Below, one piece after another: positions 34,516-46,500 of a stretch of DNA of 56,635 nucleotides. The DNA is from Gonium pectorale. Taxonomy: Eukaryota; Chlorophyta; Chlorophyceae; Chlamydomonadales; Volvocaceae. Within the stretch, counting starts at the first letter, position 1. Each line of letters opens with the position of its first letter. A model generated the notes under the pieces. It made no database searches. It was not told the origin of the DNA and saw only the letters and a program-made list of their open reading frames with translations. Both the position numbers and the translations under genes were made by a program. Where the stretch lies: NCBI GenBank assembly GCA_001584585.1, contig LSYV01000011.1, positions 192,449 through 249,083 on the forward strand, given 5' to 3'.

Positions 34516-36452
34516 GAGGCAGTGAGGCGCGGACCTCGAGCAATCTTGCGGGTGCATGCTGCTGGCATTAGCTATGCGGGGGCCGAATAGCTAGGTGTAT
34601 CCGGCGATGGAGCTGGGGCTTTAGGTATGCAGTGTCTCAGGAGAAGATGATACCGTGCACGCACAGCCGAGTTCACTTCGGAAGGCGTTGTCTACAAGTC
34701 ACAAGCACATGCGTGTATGGCCGTAGAGGCGGGCTCCCTCTTTCTCTGCAGGTTTCTCTTTTTTGTGCATTTACACTGATGCATGCAATCGGACCAATCG
34801 GCATCTGGACTGGCACGGGCGTCTAAGGACGCATGTGTGCTTTTGCGTTGGCTGAGTTGCCACGAGGTGGTACGGACGCGCAATCACCTGATCACCTGTC
34901 TGCGGTCGGCATACTTGGTAGATCGTATACCTTAGTGAGCGCAACGCAGCTCTTCAGCCATAAGCGTCGATATCTTCCCTGCATGACGGACTGCCCCGTG
35001 GGTCCCCGTTGCATTGCAATGCTCTCGAATACGGCTTCCTGCGGTTGGTCCATTGCTTTTCACCGGGATGGATGTGTAGGTATGCTTGCGAGATGGATTC
35101 ATGCGACGCGGAGCTGCCCTTCCGGTATTCGTACGCTGGGCGAGATGTAACACGGTCCTTCGGGCATTGTGGCCCTACCTCCAGGCTCTTCTGTCGCCAG
35201 GGGGCTAGCTTGCCGCGCAAGTCCGGCAGGCCACGACTATGCAGCTGCAGCACCGCTAGCTAGCAAGAGGCCCCACGGTGCTGCGCTGGTTGAGTAGGCG
35301 ACACAGTCAAACCGGTACGGCGAAGGGAGTGACGGGACTCGTTGGCAAAACCGCTGCCCATACGCCATGCCCTCCGGCAGCCACGCAGCTCGACTCGTCG
35401 GCCGTGCCATAGGCCATGAACTGAAAGAACGAACAAAGAAAGGAGCTGCTCTGCCACGTTCCTGCACCAAAACAAACGAGCACCTAGCTAGCCTCAAGCA
35501 AGAGCATTGAGCAGCATTCGCGTACGTATGCACGTGTATCGCCCATCGTAGCACCTATCGTAGTTATGTATTGCCTGGGTCGCTCAATCCTACCACGCAC
35601 AACGGCGGCGCGCACGTCAGCCTCACTCAAATCACCCGGAAACCCGTGTGCGCGCTTCGAGCTACCTCTCTAGATCCGGCTGGGCAACTGCACGTCTGCG
35701 TGCGGCATGTTCCACCTATTCCTCGGCGTCAGAGGTCCCGGGAGACTGCGCTCCCCCGGTTCCTCGCCCGCTGCCGCACTATCACACGAACAAAGCGTAA
35801 ACAATGTGTCTTCTCATGGCCTCGTTTCTCTCCTGCGTCCATCGTCCCCACGGCCCCGCATCGATGGCACGGTGCGGCAGCAGCTTGTCACGCCGCCCAT
35901 GGCCGGCGGACAGGCACCGGCATGTAGCCAACACACGTAACGTCGTCGCCGTTGTCGCACAGAACCCGCATCCAGGCGTCGGTGTCATCTTTGCCGCTGT
36001 CTTTCCACGGCGTTACGCCTTCCGCATTCCAAAGCGGAAAACCGACCCTTCGTCGGCGTCCCCATCGAGGTAAGCAGAGTGGGGTGTCGCCGTAGGACCG
36101 GACACTCGCCTGCCTAGTCGATGGCTGGGCAGCATGTGCGGTGGCTACCCTTGCAAGGTCCCCGGCTGCCCTTCATGACTCTCCCTCAACCCTCGTACCA
36201 AAACACCTCCGTGCATGGCCAACGCAACAAGAGAAGGTACCTGGCTTCGCACCACGCGCACGTCGCCCAGCTGCTCACCGCGCAGCAGTCGCCTCACCCT
36301 CCCCAACCCGGCTGGCCAGCCGGCGCTATTACCAGTCACCCAAAACCCAACATCCCGCTGCTCCCGTTGCTCCTCCTCCTCCTCCGCTCCGCCCACCGCA
36401 CCTCAGCTCCGGCGGCGGGCCCCGCCTGCTCCACCTCCACGAGCCGCACCGC
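34516..36452. other. Convergent intergenic region
   Basis: Lies between the ends of the methyltransferase gene (plus) and OMT1 (minus), so it should hold two 3' UTRs. A TGTAA at 35146 could serve the plus-strand gene. Dispersed repeat copy 5 is at 34711-34751. No coding frame is convincing. Confidence 0.4.
34711..34751 (+). repeat. Dispersed intron-like repeat, copy 5 (divergent)
   Basis: Reads GTGTATGGCCGTAGAGGC, then GGGCTCCCTCTTTCTCTGCAG. It is most like copy 4 at 6382-6427 and has GT...CAG ends about 40 nt apart. Confidence 0.55.
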
Positions 36453-39400
36453 CTACCACCAGCCCAACAGCTTCCAAATGGGCATCCCGAAGATGGCCCA
36501 AATGGCCAGACCCGCGAAGCCCGAGATGGCGCCCATGCTGAACACCTCGTTGAGGCGCATGAATCCGGAGCCGTAAAACACGGCCGCCTGGCCCGAGGCG
36601 TAGTGCGTGATGGAGCCAAACAGGTTGATCGAGTACGCCAGGGACATGGCCGCCAGCACGGGCGGCACGCCTGTAGAGGGTGAGCGGAGAGTGGGACGGG
36701 CTCAGGTTAGGGGGGATGTAACCGGCAGGCTGGAGGGAGTGAGACCGAGGCGATGGTCGGGGAGGTAGCGGGGCGGAATGTCGTCGCCAAAACACGCCCT
36801 TTGACATCCTGGCGAAGCGCGCGAACGCGGGGCCCATGAGACGGCCTCGCTGGCCCGCCACGGCACGGCTGTACCGCCCTTGCGCCAGTGCCTGCGGCAA
36901 CGTTGACGTCAATCCCCTATGCACCTCCACCTCCTGTCCCTGCCCCGCTCTCACGCCGCGCAACGCCACCCACCCGCTGCGAGCATCATGGCGCAGAAGG
37001 CGCTGTAGAGCGCCCCCACGTGCGCCGTCTGGCTGGCGAACATGTAGTGGATGACGTAGAATGCTACGTGCAGCAGGCCGAACAGCGGCAGCCAGCCCAT
37101 GTTCAGGCCTGCGGAGGGGGAGGGGGCGGGGGTCGGGGGCACCGCAAAGTCGGAGGCGGGTTCGGGGCGAGCGGGCTGGGCGGGTAGCGACCAAGAGCGC
37201 CGGCGACTGGGGCAGCTCTTGCATACCAGCCGTCCATGGACTGACGGATGAGTACAACCGTCCTACAAGGCCAAGTCACTGGGGCAGGTAGGTGCCGAGC
37301 CTATGGCCATACCCTCGTTCCCCGTCAGCCCTCCAGGTTGCCTCCCCCGGTCCCAAACCCCGTCGCCCGTGCCCCCACCCGCGCACCCGTGAGCAAGTTG
37401 CCCATGGCGCCGGCGAAGGCCGCGATGACGCCCATGCTGTTGAGCTGGCCGCTCATGCCGATGAGCACCGCGAACCAGCACAGCGTGTCCCAGGCGGGCG
37501 TGTAGCTGAGGCACTCGCGCCAGGTGAGCACGCCCGTCAGCAGCAGCCCGCACAGCCCCAGCATGGCCGCCAGCACCGCCGAGATGCCCAGCTGCTCGCC
37601 AAACATCCACATCACCAGCGCGGCGCCCATCACCGCCGCCATGATGGTCTCGTCGCGGGACATGGGGCCCATGGCCTGCAGGGGGTGGCCGGTTCAAGCG
37701 CGCGGGCTTCGAGAGGAGGGTCTAGGAAGAGAAGAGGAGGGTAGAGAGTTGGAAGGCATTCTTAGAAGAGAAGAGGGTATGGCAAATGCGGAATGGTATA
37801 GGTGGGTGCCGACGGAGAGATGACGGCCCGGTGTGCGGGGGTGGATGGTAGCCGTCATGCCTCATGAGCAAGGACTGTTCCCGCGAGCGCCCAGCCACGG
37901 GCAGCCCTCCCGCATGATCCGCCGTCACCCACCGCCTCGATGGTCCATGCAGCACTGGCACGCCCTGCCCGCAACCCAGTCCTGCGAGTTTCCCACTTTC
38001 AAGCCCTCACAGCGTGTTTCTCAGCGTGCTCCGTCCCCTCCATAAGCCCCTGCGCAGCCCCGCACCTTGAGCCGCTCCGCCGCCGCCTTGGGCGCGTCCG
38101 GCGTATCGGTTATGGTGGGGGGCATCAGCTTGTAGAGCAGCAGCGGGGTCACGATCATGCCTGGCAACGACAGGAGCGGGGAGCACCAGGCGGGTGGGGG
38201 CGCGTTGGTGACTTCCATCCTACCGGCCACCTTCCTGTGCTACACGCCATTCTCCTGTGGCCCGTCCACCCTCGCAGGCGCTCCTTTGGGCACATCGGCG
38301 GATCTCCCCCCTGGCCCTAGACCCGGCTCACCCACGGTGGCGGGCACGAACGCTCCCAGCATCCAGGTCACGAACTGGTTGGGCACCACCGCGCCCAGCT
38401 CGCCCGCCAGCTTGAGGCACAGCAAGTTCTGCGCGCTGGCGGTCAGGAAGAACGAGGTCGAGTGGATGCCCGTCTGGAACTGGCTCTGTATCAGGTAGGA
38501 GCCCATGCGGTTGCGCGTGTCGTCGCCTGCGGGGGTGGGGGCGTGCGGGAGGTACGGAGCGTGAGGTTCGGCGAGGAGCGGGCCGGAACGAGGAGCCCGG
38601 AGCCGTTTGGGCGCCGGTATGGGTATGCCAGGAGGTCTGCGCAACGCAATCGTACCACCCAAGACAGGGACGACTTACTGGCGATTTACGCTTCGCACTC
38701 GAATCATCGTATACCTCGCACGAGGCGGACCTCCCTCGCGGCAAGCGCCGCTCATCCATCCTGACGGATGAATCCATGTGACCCTTTTGACGGCCTCGCC
38801 CTCGCGGCCGCTCTCCTCAACCACATCACAACGCTCTGATGGTTGCACACCAAGCGCTCTTTAGGGTGGGCATCGCTTCCGGCCCTCACGACCTCAGGCC
38901 TCACGCGCAAGCGCCCGCAACCCGCGAGCTGCCTGCCCGCCAAGTGCCCGGCTCCGCCCCCACAGCCCCTCGCCTACTCCACCCCTTTGCTGCCCGCCCG
39001 CCCGCCCACCCACCTGGCTGGCTGCCGGCGCTGGCCGCCAGGCTCTTGATGATGGGCACGAAGATGCCTCCCGCGCGCGCCGACGTGGAGGGCATGGCGG
39101 GGGCCATCAGCGCCTCCGCCACGTTGAGGCCGAACGACAGACCCAGCGTGGAGCGGCCCAGAGCGCGCACGAACATGGTCGCAATGCGCTCGCCCAGGCC
39201 CGTCTTCTCAAAGCCCTGGGGGAGCGGGTTTGGGGATCCCGACGGGTCAAACGGCAACGCTGAGAAGGCGAACTAGGGTGAAAGGTTGTGGAGCAAGACA
39301 AGGGAGCCGGGAGCCAGCTTGTGGGCGGGATGCACACGCAGGGCGCCGAACCGCGGGCCAGGCCCTTTCACCCGCCTCCCTGCGGCGCCCGCCTGCTTCT

Positions 39401-40975
39401 CCCGCCTTCCTCACTGGCGTTGCCCACGGCCCGCCTCCCCACCTTGGCGAAGAAGAAGGACACCACGATGAGCCAGATGATCTCGTTGGTGGTGGCCGCA
39501 AAGGCCTGCGCGAAGGTGAGCGTCTTGGTGGCGATCGCCACCGTGACGGCGATGAAGGCCCAGGCGCCCACGGGCAGCGGGTCCAGCACCAGGCCCAGAA
39601 TGGTGGACACAAATATGGACAGCAGGCTCCAGGCCTACCCAGGGGGAAGAGCGGGGGCGGATGGGGGGAGAGGGTGGATGGGGCAGGTGCGAAGGGGCAG
39701 GGCGGGCAGCGAAGCGCAGGAAATGGGCACGCATGGAGGGCATCAGCGAATTTGGTCCGGGCGGAGATTGCACCGGCGCATGGGCAGATTTAGAGAGCAC
39801 GGGTCGAAACGGGCGGGTGCAAACGTCCGTGCGGGCAGCTGCGCTCGGGTAGGCAGGGCAGGCGAAGGCAGGCTCCCACTGCTAGCAGGCGGCCCGGGCA
39901 GCCGCGATCGGCCTGGCTACTGCGAGCCCGGCCGCTGGCGGGGCGCCTGGCAGATACGTGCCCTGCCGGCCGCGGTCCTGGGCGGCCGTCGAGCGCGGCC
40001 AGCGCCAGTCGCTTGACGATAGAGGCGCCACAGATTACGCCGGTGTCGCCGCAACCGCACAGGCCACCGCTAGCAGCGTCGGCACATGAGGCCATGCGTA
40101 TGGAAGCCCCCGGCTGCTGCCAAGCGCTGCCTTGAGCATATCCAGCAGCAACCAGCCAGCAGCCGACCAGCTGCCCTGGCACACATCTGCTGCTGCCCAG
40201 TTAGCTGTTACTGTGCTCGCCGCCTGCTGTCTTACAAGCGCTTCAAAGCGTGCTCGGCCTTAAGATGCAAACACAGTGGCTTTCGCGCCGAGCTAGACCC
40301 TGGCTGCGACTGGGGTGGCCCTCCGCAATGGGGGCCACCAACGAAGAGAAACCGACCTGCCCCCGCCTTGCATGAGAACCACTCGCTACACCCCGGGCGC
40401 ACTAGCCAAATTTGAACTTTTCGCTGCCCCAACCGCCCGAATACCGATGTATCGAGAACGTTCCACGTCCTTGAGCCCTGTCCCGTCGTGCCAATTCCCG
40501 CCCCGCGCTTTCCGGGCGCCGCACCTGCGCTGTGATGCCCTCCGGAATGGGCACAAGGAAGCGCAGCGCTAGGCCCACACCGATCGCCATCAGTGCCGGC
40601 TTCACCTTCACACCCTGCGGAGGCAGATCGGGTGGTTGGGCCATTGGCTGCAGGGGTGACCGGGAAGAGGTGGTGGCAGGCAGCGGACAGAGCGTGCGCA
40701 GTTGCGATGGTGTTGGCATCCCCTTAGCACTGACTAAACAAAGAGGCCGCGCCCGAACGTACCACGGGTCCGGCGGGGGCGGGGGTGGCGGCAGCGGGGG
40801 CAGCCGCGGGGGCAGGGGCGGCGGCCGAAGCCGCGGCGTGAGGGTCGACTCCATTTTGGCTCGCGCTGGGCGCCTCCGAGGTGACGACCTGCACGCATAC
40901 CTTGCATTTCACTTGACGCCTGGGGACGCGAGCCAGACGCCGTCGTGGTCGGATAGCATCGCCGCACCTCAACAC
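36453..40975 (-). CDS. OMT1: Plastid 2-oxoglutarate/malate translocator (DASS family)
   Basis: Inner-envelope antiporter of the divalent anion:sodium symporter family. It exchanges 2-oxoglutarate for malate and supplies carbon skeletons to ammonia assimilation in the plastid. Nine exons join in phase: 40975-40763, 40647-40525, 39634-39443, 39215-39014, 38526-38332, 38160-38066, 37675-37387, 37108-36974, 36670-36453, giving 553 residues, close to the plant protein. The first exon is a basic then Ala/Pro-rich transit peptide (71 residues). The mature part keeps family blocks: QGVKVKPALM, GLVLDPLPVGAWAF, TNEIIWLIVVSFFFAK, GFEKTGLGERIA, APAMPSTSARAGGIF, GSYLIQSQFQ, AQNLLCLKLA, PPTITDTPDAPKAAAERLK, AWDTLCWFAVLIGM, FASQTAHVGALYSAF, LFGSITHYASGQAAVFYGSG. 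About 12 hydrophobic segments are visible. No internal damage was seen. Assignment to OMT1/DiT1 rather than DiT2 follows from overall block similarity to the plant translocator. Confidence 0.93.
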
Positions 40976-42579
40976 GCGTGTTCTCCGCGCTTTTGCAGAC
41001 TACTCTCCGGAATGAGCCAGTGACAATAGGGATGCCAGGACATAGTTTGCATGGTAACCGCCTGCGCATCGTCTGCTGTCAGCGTGCATCGCGTGAACCC
41101 TGCATGCGCTTCCCGGGGACGCACCGCCGAGCGATCTGTGGCTGCCCAAATGCCAGCCCATTCCGAGCAGTAAGCAGGGACATCGCTTCCCCTAGTGATG
41201 GGCTATGTGTGCAAGCAAGGTGGTCGGCGCAACTACGCTTCGCACGAGGGGACCGTCCAGATTATTCAGAATGAAGCCCAGAAGATAATTGAGCACAGAT
41301 GGAGACGGCTGCTGCTGAATGGTGTTGTGTAAGGTGACACTGTAGGGTTCCCTACTACACGCGGGTTTTTCGTCCAGGTCGCGCCCAGCCTAAGAATGAT
41401 CGGTGAAATAAAAGCGAGCGTCCGTGCCTACTGGATGTACAGTGGATATTAGGCTGGATCCATTGGTGGCTTCAAGTCGCTGACCGAACGGGCGACTAGT
41501 GGGGCCTGGCGGCACGCAATGCATGATGCAGGAATCAAATACGCTGCTTGCTCGTAAAGGAATCTGCATGACATTAAGGAGCCTTCCGGAAACATACAAG
41601 TGTCGGCTCGTAATGAAACCCACGCGACTGACACGGAATCCCGGACGCCGCGTCCTCACCATCATCGAAAAGGTAGCGACCGGCACAGCTACCCATCAAG
41701 TTCATCGACTGTGTCCGCTCTTTCGTCCTTCAATCAGTCACACGTGGTATTCAGCAGTCCGTACCCATGTCAGCAGACCCCCGACGGGACATCCAGTCTG
41801 ACACACTGGACATCAAGTCCCACAGCATGGTCAAAGCGGCTTCGACATTAATACGGCGAGCCGCCTCGTCTACTCCGCCTACCCAGCAAACTCAACCAGC
41901 TGCTGGCCCTTGATGCCGTTCTGCATACGAACAAAACACATTCACTCCCGAGGCGCATCACGCCCCACGCTCATGGTTGCCAAATGTTCTCCGGCTTGGT
42001 AACAAAAGCATAACTAATTCAGAATGGTAAACCTGCATCTCCAAACGCACTTCCCTGTGTGCACACGGCGCGCGCATAACCCAGCCAGCCCACATCTGAA
42101 GTTCTGTAAGCATCCAAAGCCGCCAGGCCCGGCGCTGCTCACGGGCAGCACCATCTGCAAACTACTCTCAAGGGCTGCGCATACAGCCAACAGCCATCTG
42201 CCTGATCCGGAGGATAAATGCAACTAGCAATATGCAATCACGGCTCTCCATGGCCACCGCATTTGGGCCGCAGCTTGGCTGAAGACGTGGTATCCCCTCC
42301 ACATCATGGTCCTTCCCTGGGCCGTGGTGCGCGCCTTCCATCGGAACCACCGCACTGTGTCTGCTGCAGAGGGCTCGCTCTCAACATATCCCTGCCAAGG
42401 CTCCAGCGCCAGTCAGGTCCTGCACCTAAACCGCTGCCAGGGTTTACTCGACGATTATAAAAGCCCACGCTTGCCCCTATGCCCTCCACATGGGGTAGCG
42501 GAGTTCACATGGGCCCAGGCTGGTGCCAGGCTCGGCACGCACATCTTCCACGCCTGGTGTCCACGAATCCACCTGGGGC
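40976..42579. other. Intergenic region between OMT1 and MUB
   Basis: Contains the OMT1 promoter side (just above 40975) and the 3' flank of MUB (below 42580). Frames here are short and show no recognisable domain; I see no gene. Confidence 0.4.
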
Positions 42580-43221
42580 TCAGCAGATTGTACACCCGCA
42601 GCCTTTCTGCTCCTGCTTCTGCGGGGTCTGCGTCCCTGCATGGTCCGTTTAAGCAAAGGCAGTGAGTTGCACGACTTGCCACCCGCACCCAGCGAAATCA
42701 CGGAGGGGGGGCTCACTATCTTGATATGCACGACAACCCGAATGACACCCACCTTGCTGCTTTGTGGGGGCGGGCTGGGGCCGAATGTGCACCAACATGG
42801 TCACCACCGTGTCGGGCTTGACTTCCCCCATGTCCCGCTTGTATTCTGCGGTGAGAAAAGAAGCAAAGCAAAAGTATCACGTCACGCCCGAATGCGGCAC
42901 TGCACGCCCGATGGAACAGTGTGTCTGAGGACGACCTGCCTTTTAACTGCTTGGCGCTGTCAAGGAACTTTCCAGACAGGATGAGGCGCACATCGGCTGC
43001 CTGGCTGGGCGGCTCCCTTGACCAAAGGCCATCTGCGCGCCGGGCGAAGCAGGGCCTGGATACAGAAGGGACGCAGAGCAAGCCTGCCGAGTATGCTTAC
43101 CCTTGGGCCACTCCGCGAAAACCTTGTCTTTAAGCGCCTGGACGCTGGTCTCCTCTGTGAACGTGAATGGCCCCAAGTCGCCTGCAGTATGCCTGAATCT
43201 AACGGCTATGGGCTCCTCCAT
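42580..43221 (-). CDS. MUB: Membrane-anchored ubiquitin-fold protein
   Basis: Small prenylated ubiquitin-fold protein of the plasma membrane; plant MUBs dock E2 ubiquitin-conjugating enzymes. Four exons, 43221-43101, 42996-42940, 42845-42753 and 42635-42580, give 108 residues, near the family's 115-120. The N-terminal half has RFRHTAGDLGPFTF and VFAEWPK, matching the MUB pattern of I/LGP followed by AEWP; then LILSGKFLD and VKPDTVVTMLVHIRPQP. The C-terminus ends KGCGCTIC, a CaaX-type prenylation box with an extra Cys upstream for palmitoylation, as in plant MUBs. To keep frame, the second intron must start GCAGGT after LDSAKQLK, making it a GC-AG intron; a GT site four bases on gives a frame without MUB similarity. 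Head-to-head with the DnaJ gene. Confidence 0.88.
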
Positions 43222-43562
43222 TTGAGCCTGTCAAGCTGTGAAGTCTAATGCTATTGCGAAGAGTTTGCGCTCATGGCTTCATTGCAAGACTGTGCGCACC
43301 GCTTGATGACATACAGTATGTGTGCGGTAAGTGTGCGCTAAGTGTGCAGTAAGGAATGCAGTTCAAGTGGGAAGGCCGGGTCTGTGTCCAACTGCACCAC
43401 CTGTACTATACATAAAGTACCCATATAGCACCTTATAGAGCTGAACACAATTGCGAGTAGTATATGCCATAAATTAAACACTGTCAGAACCGTCCTGAGC
43501 TTCGGCAATTGCTGAGTAGCTACCGGAGCACGAGACAGTTCAACGCGCACCCTTGCGAACAT
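43222..43562. promoter_or_regulatory. Shared promoter space of MUB and the DnaJ gene
   Basis: Only 341 bp separate the two divergent start codons, so both 5' UTRs and core promoters must fit here. The interval is A+T-richer than its surroundings; no TATA box can be assigned with confidence. Confidence 0.45.
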
Positions 43563-46500
43563 ATGAGCCAGCCGCCCCAAATGGGCCCGCAACTGCCGGA
43601 TGGCCCGACATCTAACCCGCTTGGCGAGCCCAACGTGGATTTCAATGACATCTTCTCGCTGCGCAAGCCGAGGGATGCCAAAGCGGGTCTTGCTAGCGGC
43701 CTCAAGAGCATCGCAAAAGGCGTTCTGGGCGGAGCTGCTGGGCTGGTAGCAGCCCCCATCGTTGGCGCGCAGCGTGATGGCGTGACGGGGTTTGCCAAAG
43801 GCCTGGCTTCGGGTGGGTGCAGACAAGGGATGCTGCAGCGCGCATGGGGTAACGGTCATGGGGTAACGCCCGTGCCCTGACACGCCACGCTGCGCTACGC
43901 CCCACCTCGCAGGAGTGGTCGGGGCTGTGGTGCTGCCTGTGACTGGCGTGGGTGTGGGCGCAGTCCAGATGGTCCGCGGCGTTATCAATACACCAGAGGC
44001 GGTGATGCAGGCGTCCAAGGACATGTTATGGGATGAGGTGAGTGCCCTGCGGGGGGGGGGGGGGGTTCCACCCGCATAGGGGCCCGCTGCATGCGAGAGC
44101 GGCCAGTGTGGAGATGCGCGAGGTTTAGGAAAGACCGAGGTTTTATTACAATTATGGTGGTATCCCATTCGTTGAGGGTATTGTCAGTCCTTAAGCAGCG
44201 TGCCCAGCCAGGCGGGCCACCGCTTGTCACGCCATGCCGCACGTGGATGCTGCCATGGTAGCAGGATGGCCTAGAGTTAGCGCGCGGCCAGCTGGTGCGC
44301 CTCCTAATGTTCCGCGAGCGCCAGCAGCACCTCGCGTGGCCCCTTTCAGACACGGCCGCTGCACCCACCCACAGGAGCGGCGTGTGTGGGTGGACAAGAA
44401 CATGATTGTTCCGCTGCAAGCGCAGCAGCAGAAGGGCGGGCGAGGGCGGGCGGGCGCCGGGGGCTTCAATCGACCAGAAAGCGGCGACGACTACTACGCC
44501 ATCCTGCAGGTTGGGCAGGGTGGCCCGTGGCGGGGAACTGATGGGTCTGCAGAAGAAGATGCGAATATTCGCCTTTAACCTTTCTGCATTGGGCAGCTGA
44601 ACAACCGCCACTGGACATGAGCAAGTGCTGAGCTTGCACGGAGGTCCAAGTGAATGGCTTTGCGAACTCCCTTTCTGCGGCAGGGCCCATAAAGGTGGCA
44701 TGTGCCGCCGCCCTTCCGGGCAGAAAAGGTGGCATGTGCCGCCGCCCTTCCGGACAGAACAGCGGGTTATTGTAAGCTCAACTGAGCTGGCGCCCGGACC
44801 TGACGCTGGATTGAGTCTCACGGCTCTTGCATGATCTGCCTCTCGCTTGACAGTCCGTCCATTCGCTCCCCTTCGCATTCCTCCGCTCAACCATCTGCTG
44901 CCAGGTTCCCCGGGACGCGACCGCTGAGGCAATCAAGAAACAGTACTACATCCTGGCGCGCAAATACCACCCTGACAAGAACCCAGGGGACGCCTCAGCC
45001 CATGAAAAGTTCCAAAAGCTAGGCGAGGCCTATCAGGTGGGCTGCAATGGGGAACGAAGCAAGCTGCCCCGGCATTGCCATTGACAGGGTGCGTACCTCG
45101 CCTCTCCGGAGGTCCAGGGCGGTCACTTCATCGTGCGGCAGGGGTCTGCACTTGGGTTGTTTGGGTTGCCCCGAGGGGCTCCGGCCGCTGTAATGGCCAG
45201 CTCGGCCCATGCGCGAGTCTTCAGCATCGCAAGCCCTTGCACGCGCGGCACAATAAGCCACACACAGACACGCCCCTTCGACTTCCTCTGGAGCTGGGTC
45301 CTACACCGACGCCATCACTTTCGCGCTTACGCTCGTCGTATGCGTTTTCCTTTTCAACATAGACACGCCGGCACTGCACCGTCGGCACTGCCCACTTACC
45401 CGGCCCAGCCCGGTCGGCTGCCTGCCGCTGTCGCCCGGCACACAGGTCCTTGGCAACGAGCAGCTCCGCGAGCGCTATGACACGCACGGCACGGAGGGGC
45501 TTGATGTGAACTTCATGGACGGGGGCGCGTTCTTCCACATGCTATTCGGAAGCGACCAGTTTGAGCACCTGGTGGGTGAGCTGCTCATCGCGCTGGCGGC
45601 AAGGTGAGGCACGGGATGAGACGGGCCTGGGGTTGCAGAGGAATGTACGGGCTGGCGAGGCAAGGGTTGGCTGGATGCGGGACAGAGCCACGAGGTCGAT
45701 CAGCTGCCACCCGATCGGAAGAGTAACGGCTCGAGTACATAGGACAAGCGAAACAACTCGCGGTCTTGCCTACAATTGTTTATAAGGGCGGGGCGAGGCC
45801 AGGCAGTCGAAACGGTGTGAGACAGTCGAATGAGCTGTTGTGCCGCTTTTGCTCTCCCCCTGGCGCCCAGCTCGTCGTTGTTCATTCTCTTTTCCCTTAA
45901 CACCCCCTGAGCGAGCGCCCCTCGAAGCCCTGCATACCCGTTTGCACGTGCTGGCAATATGAGCGCGGATTGCAAACCCATACCCACAAAATGCCACGGG
46001 CGCCGTCCTTGTCCCTGGTGCTGCAGGAGCGGCGGCGAGCTTACCGCGGCGGACATGACCCGCGAGCAGGGCGTGCGGGTACAGAAGCTGTGCGTCAACC
46101 TCATAGCGCTGCTCAAGCGATACACTCAAGGCGACGAGGAGGGCTTCACGGTGCGTCTTCAGGGGGGAACGACGGGCCGTTGGGGCGCAAGCGCGGGGGA
46201 GGGAGGCGCGAGATCACACGACGTGTTGCGCTCCAGCAATTGTGGGCGGTCGTTTTGTGGAAAGACTCTGCTACGCTATCCCTGCTTACGAACAGAGAGG
46301 CATTGTCTTACCAGTAAGGGCCTCCAGGCCTTGCGTCAAACAGTGGCCCATAACGAGTTGGGCGCTTAACTTTGACTCACCTCTCCACTCCCAGCTGGCT
46401 ATGCGCGAGGAGGCTGGGCGGCTGGTGGGCGCCTCGTTCGGCGAGACCATGCTGCACACCATCGGCAAAGTATACGACATGCAGGCGGACATCGCCACCG

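Noticed and set aside
43985..44932. 315-codon minus-strand open frame
   Set aside because: Antisense to DnaJ exons; low complexity and no family resemblance.
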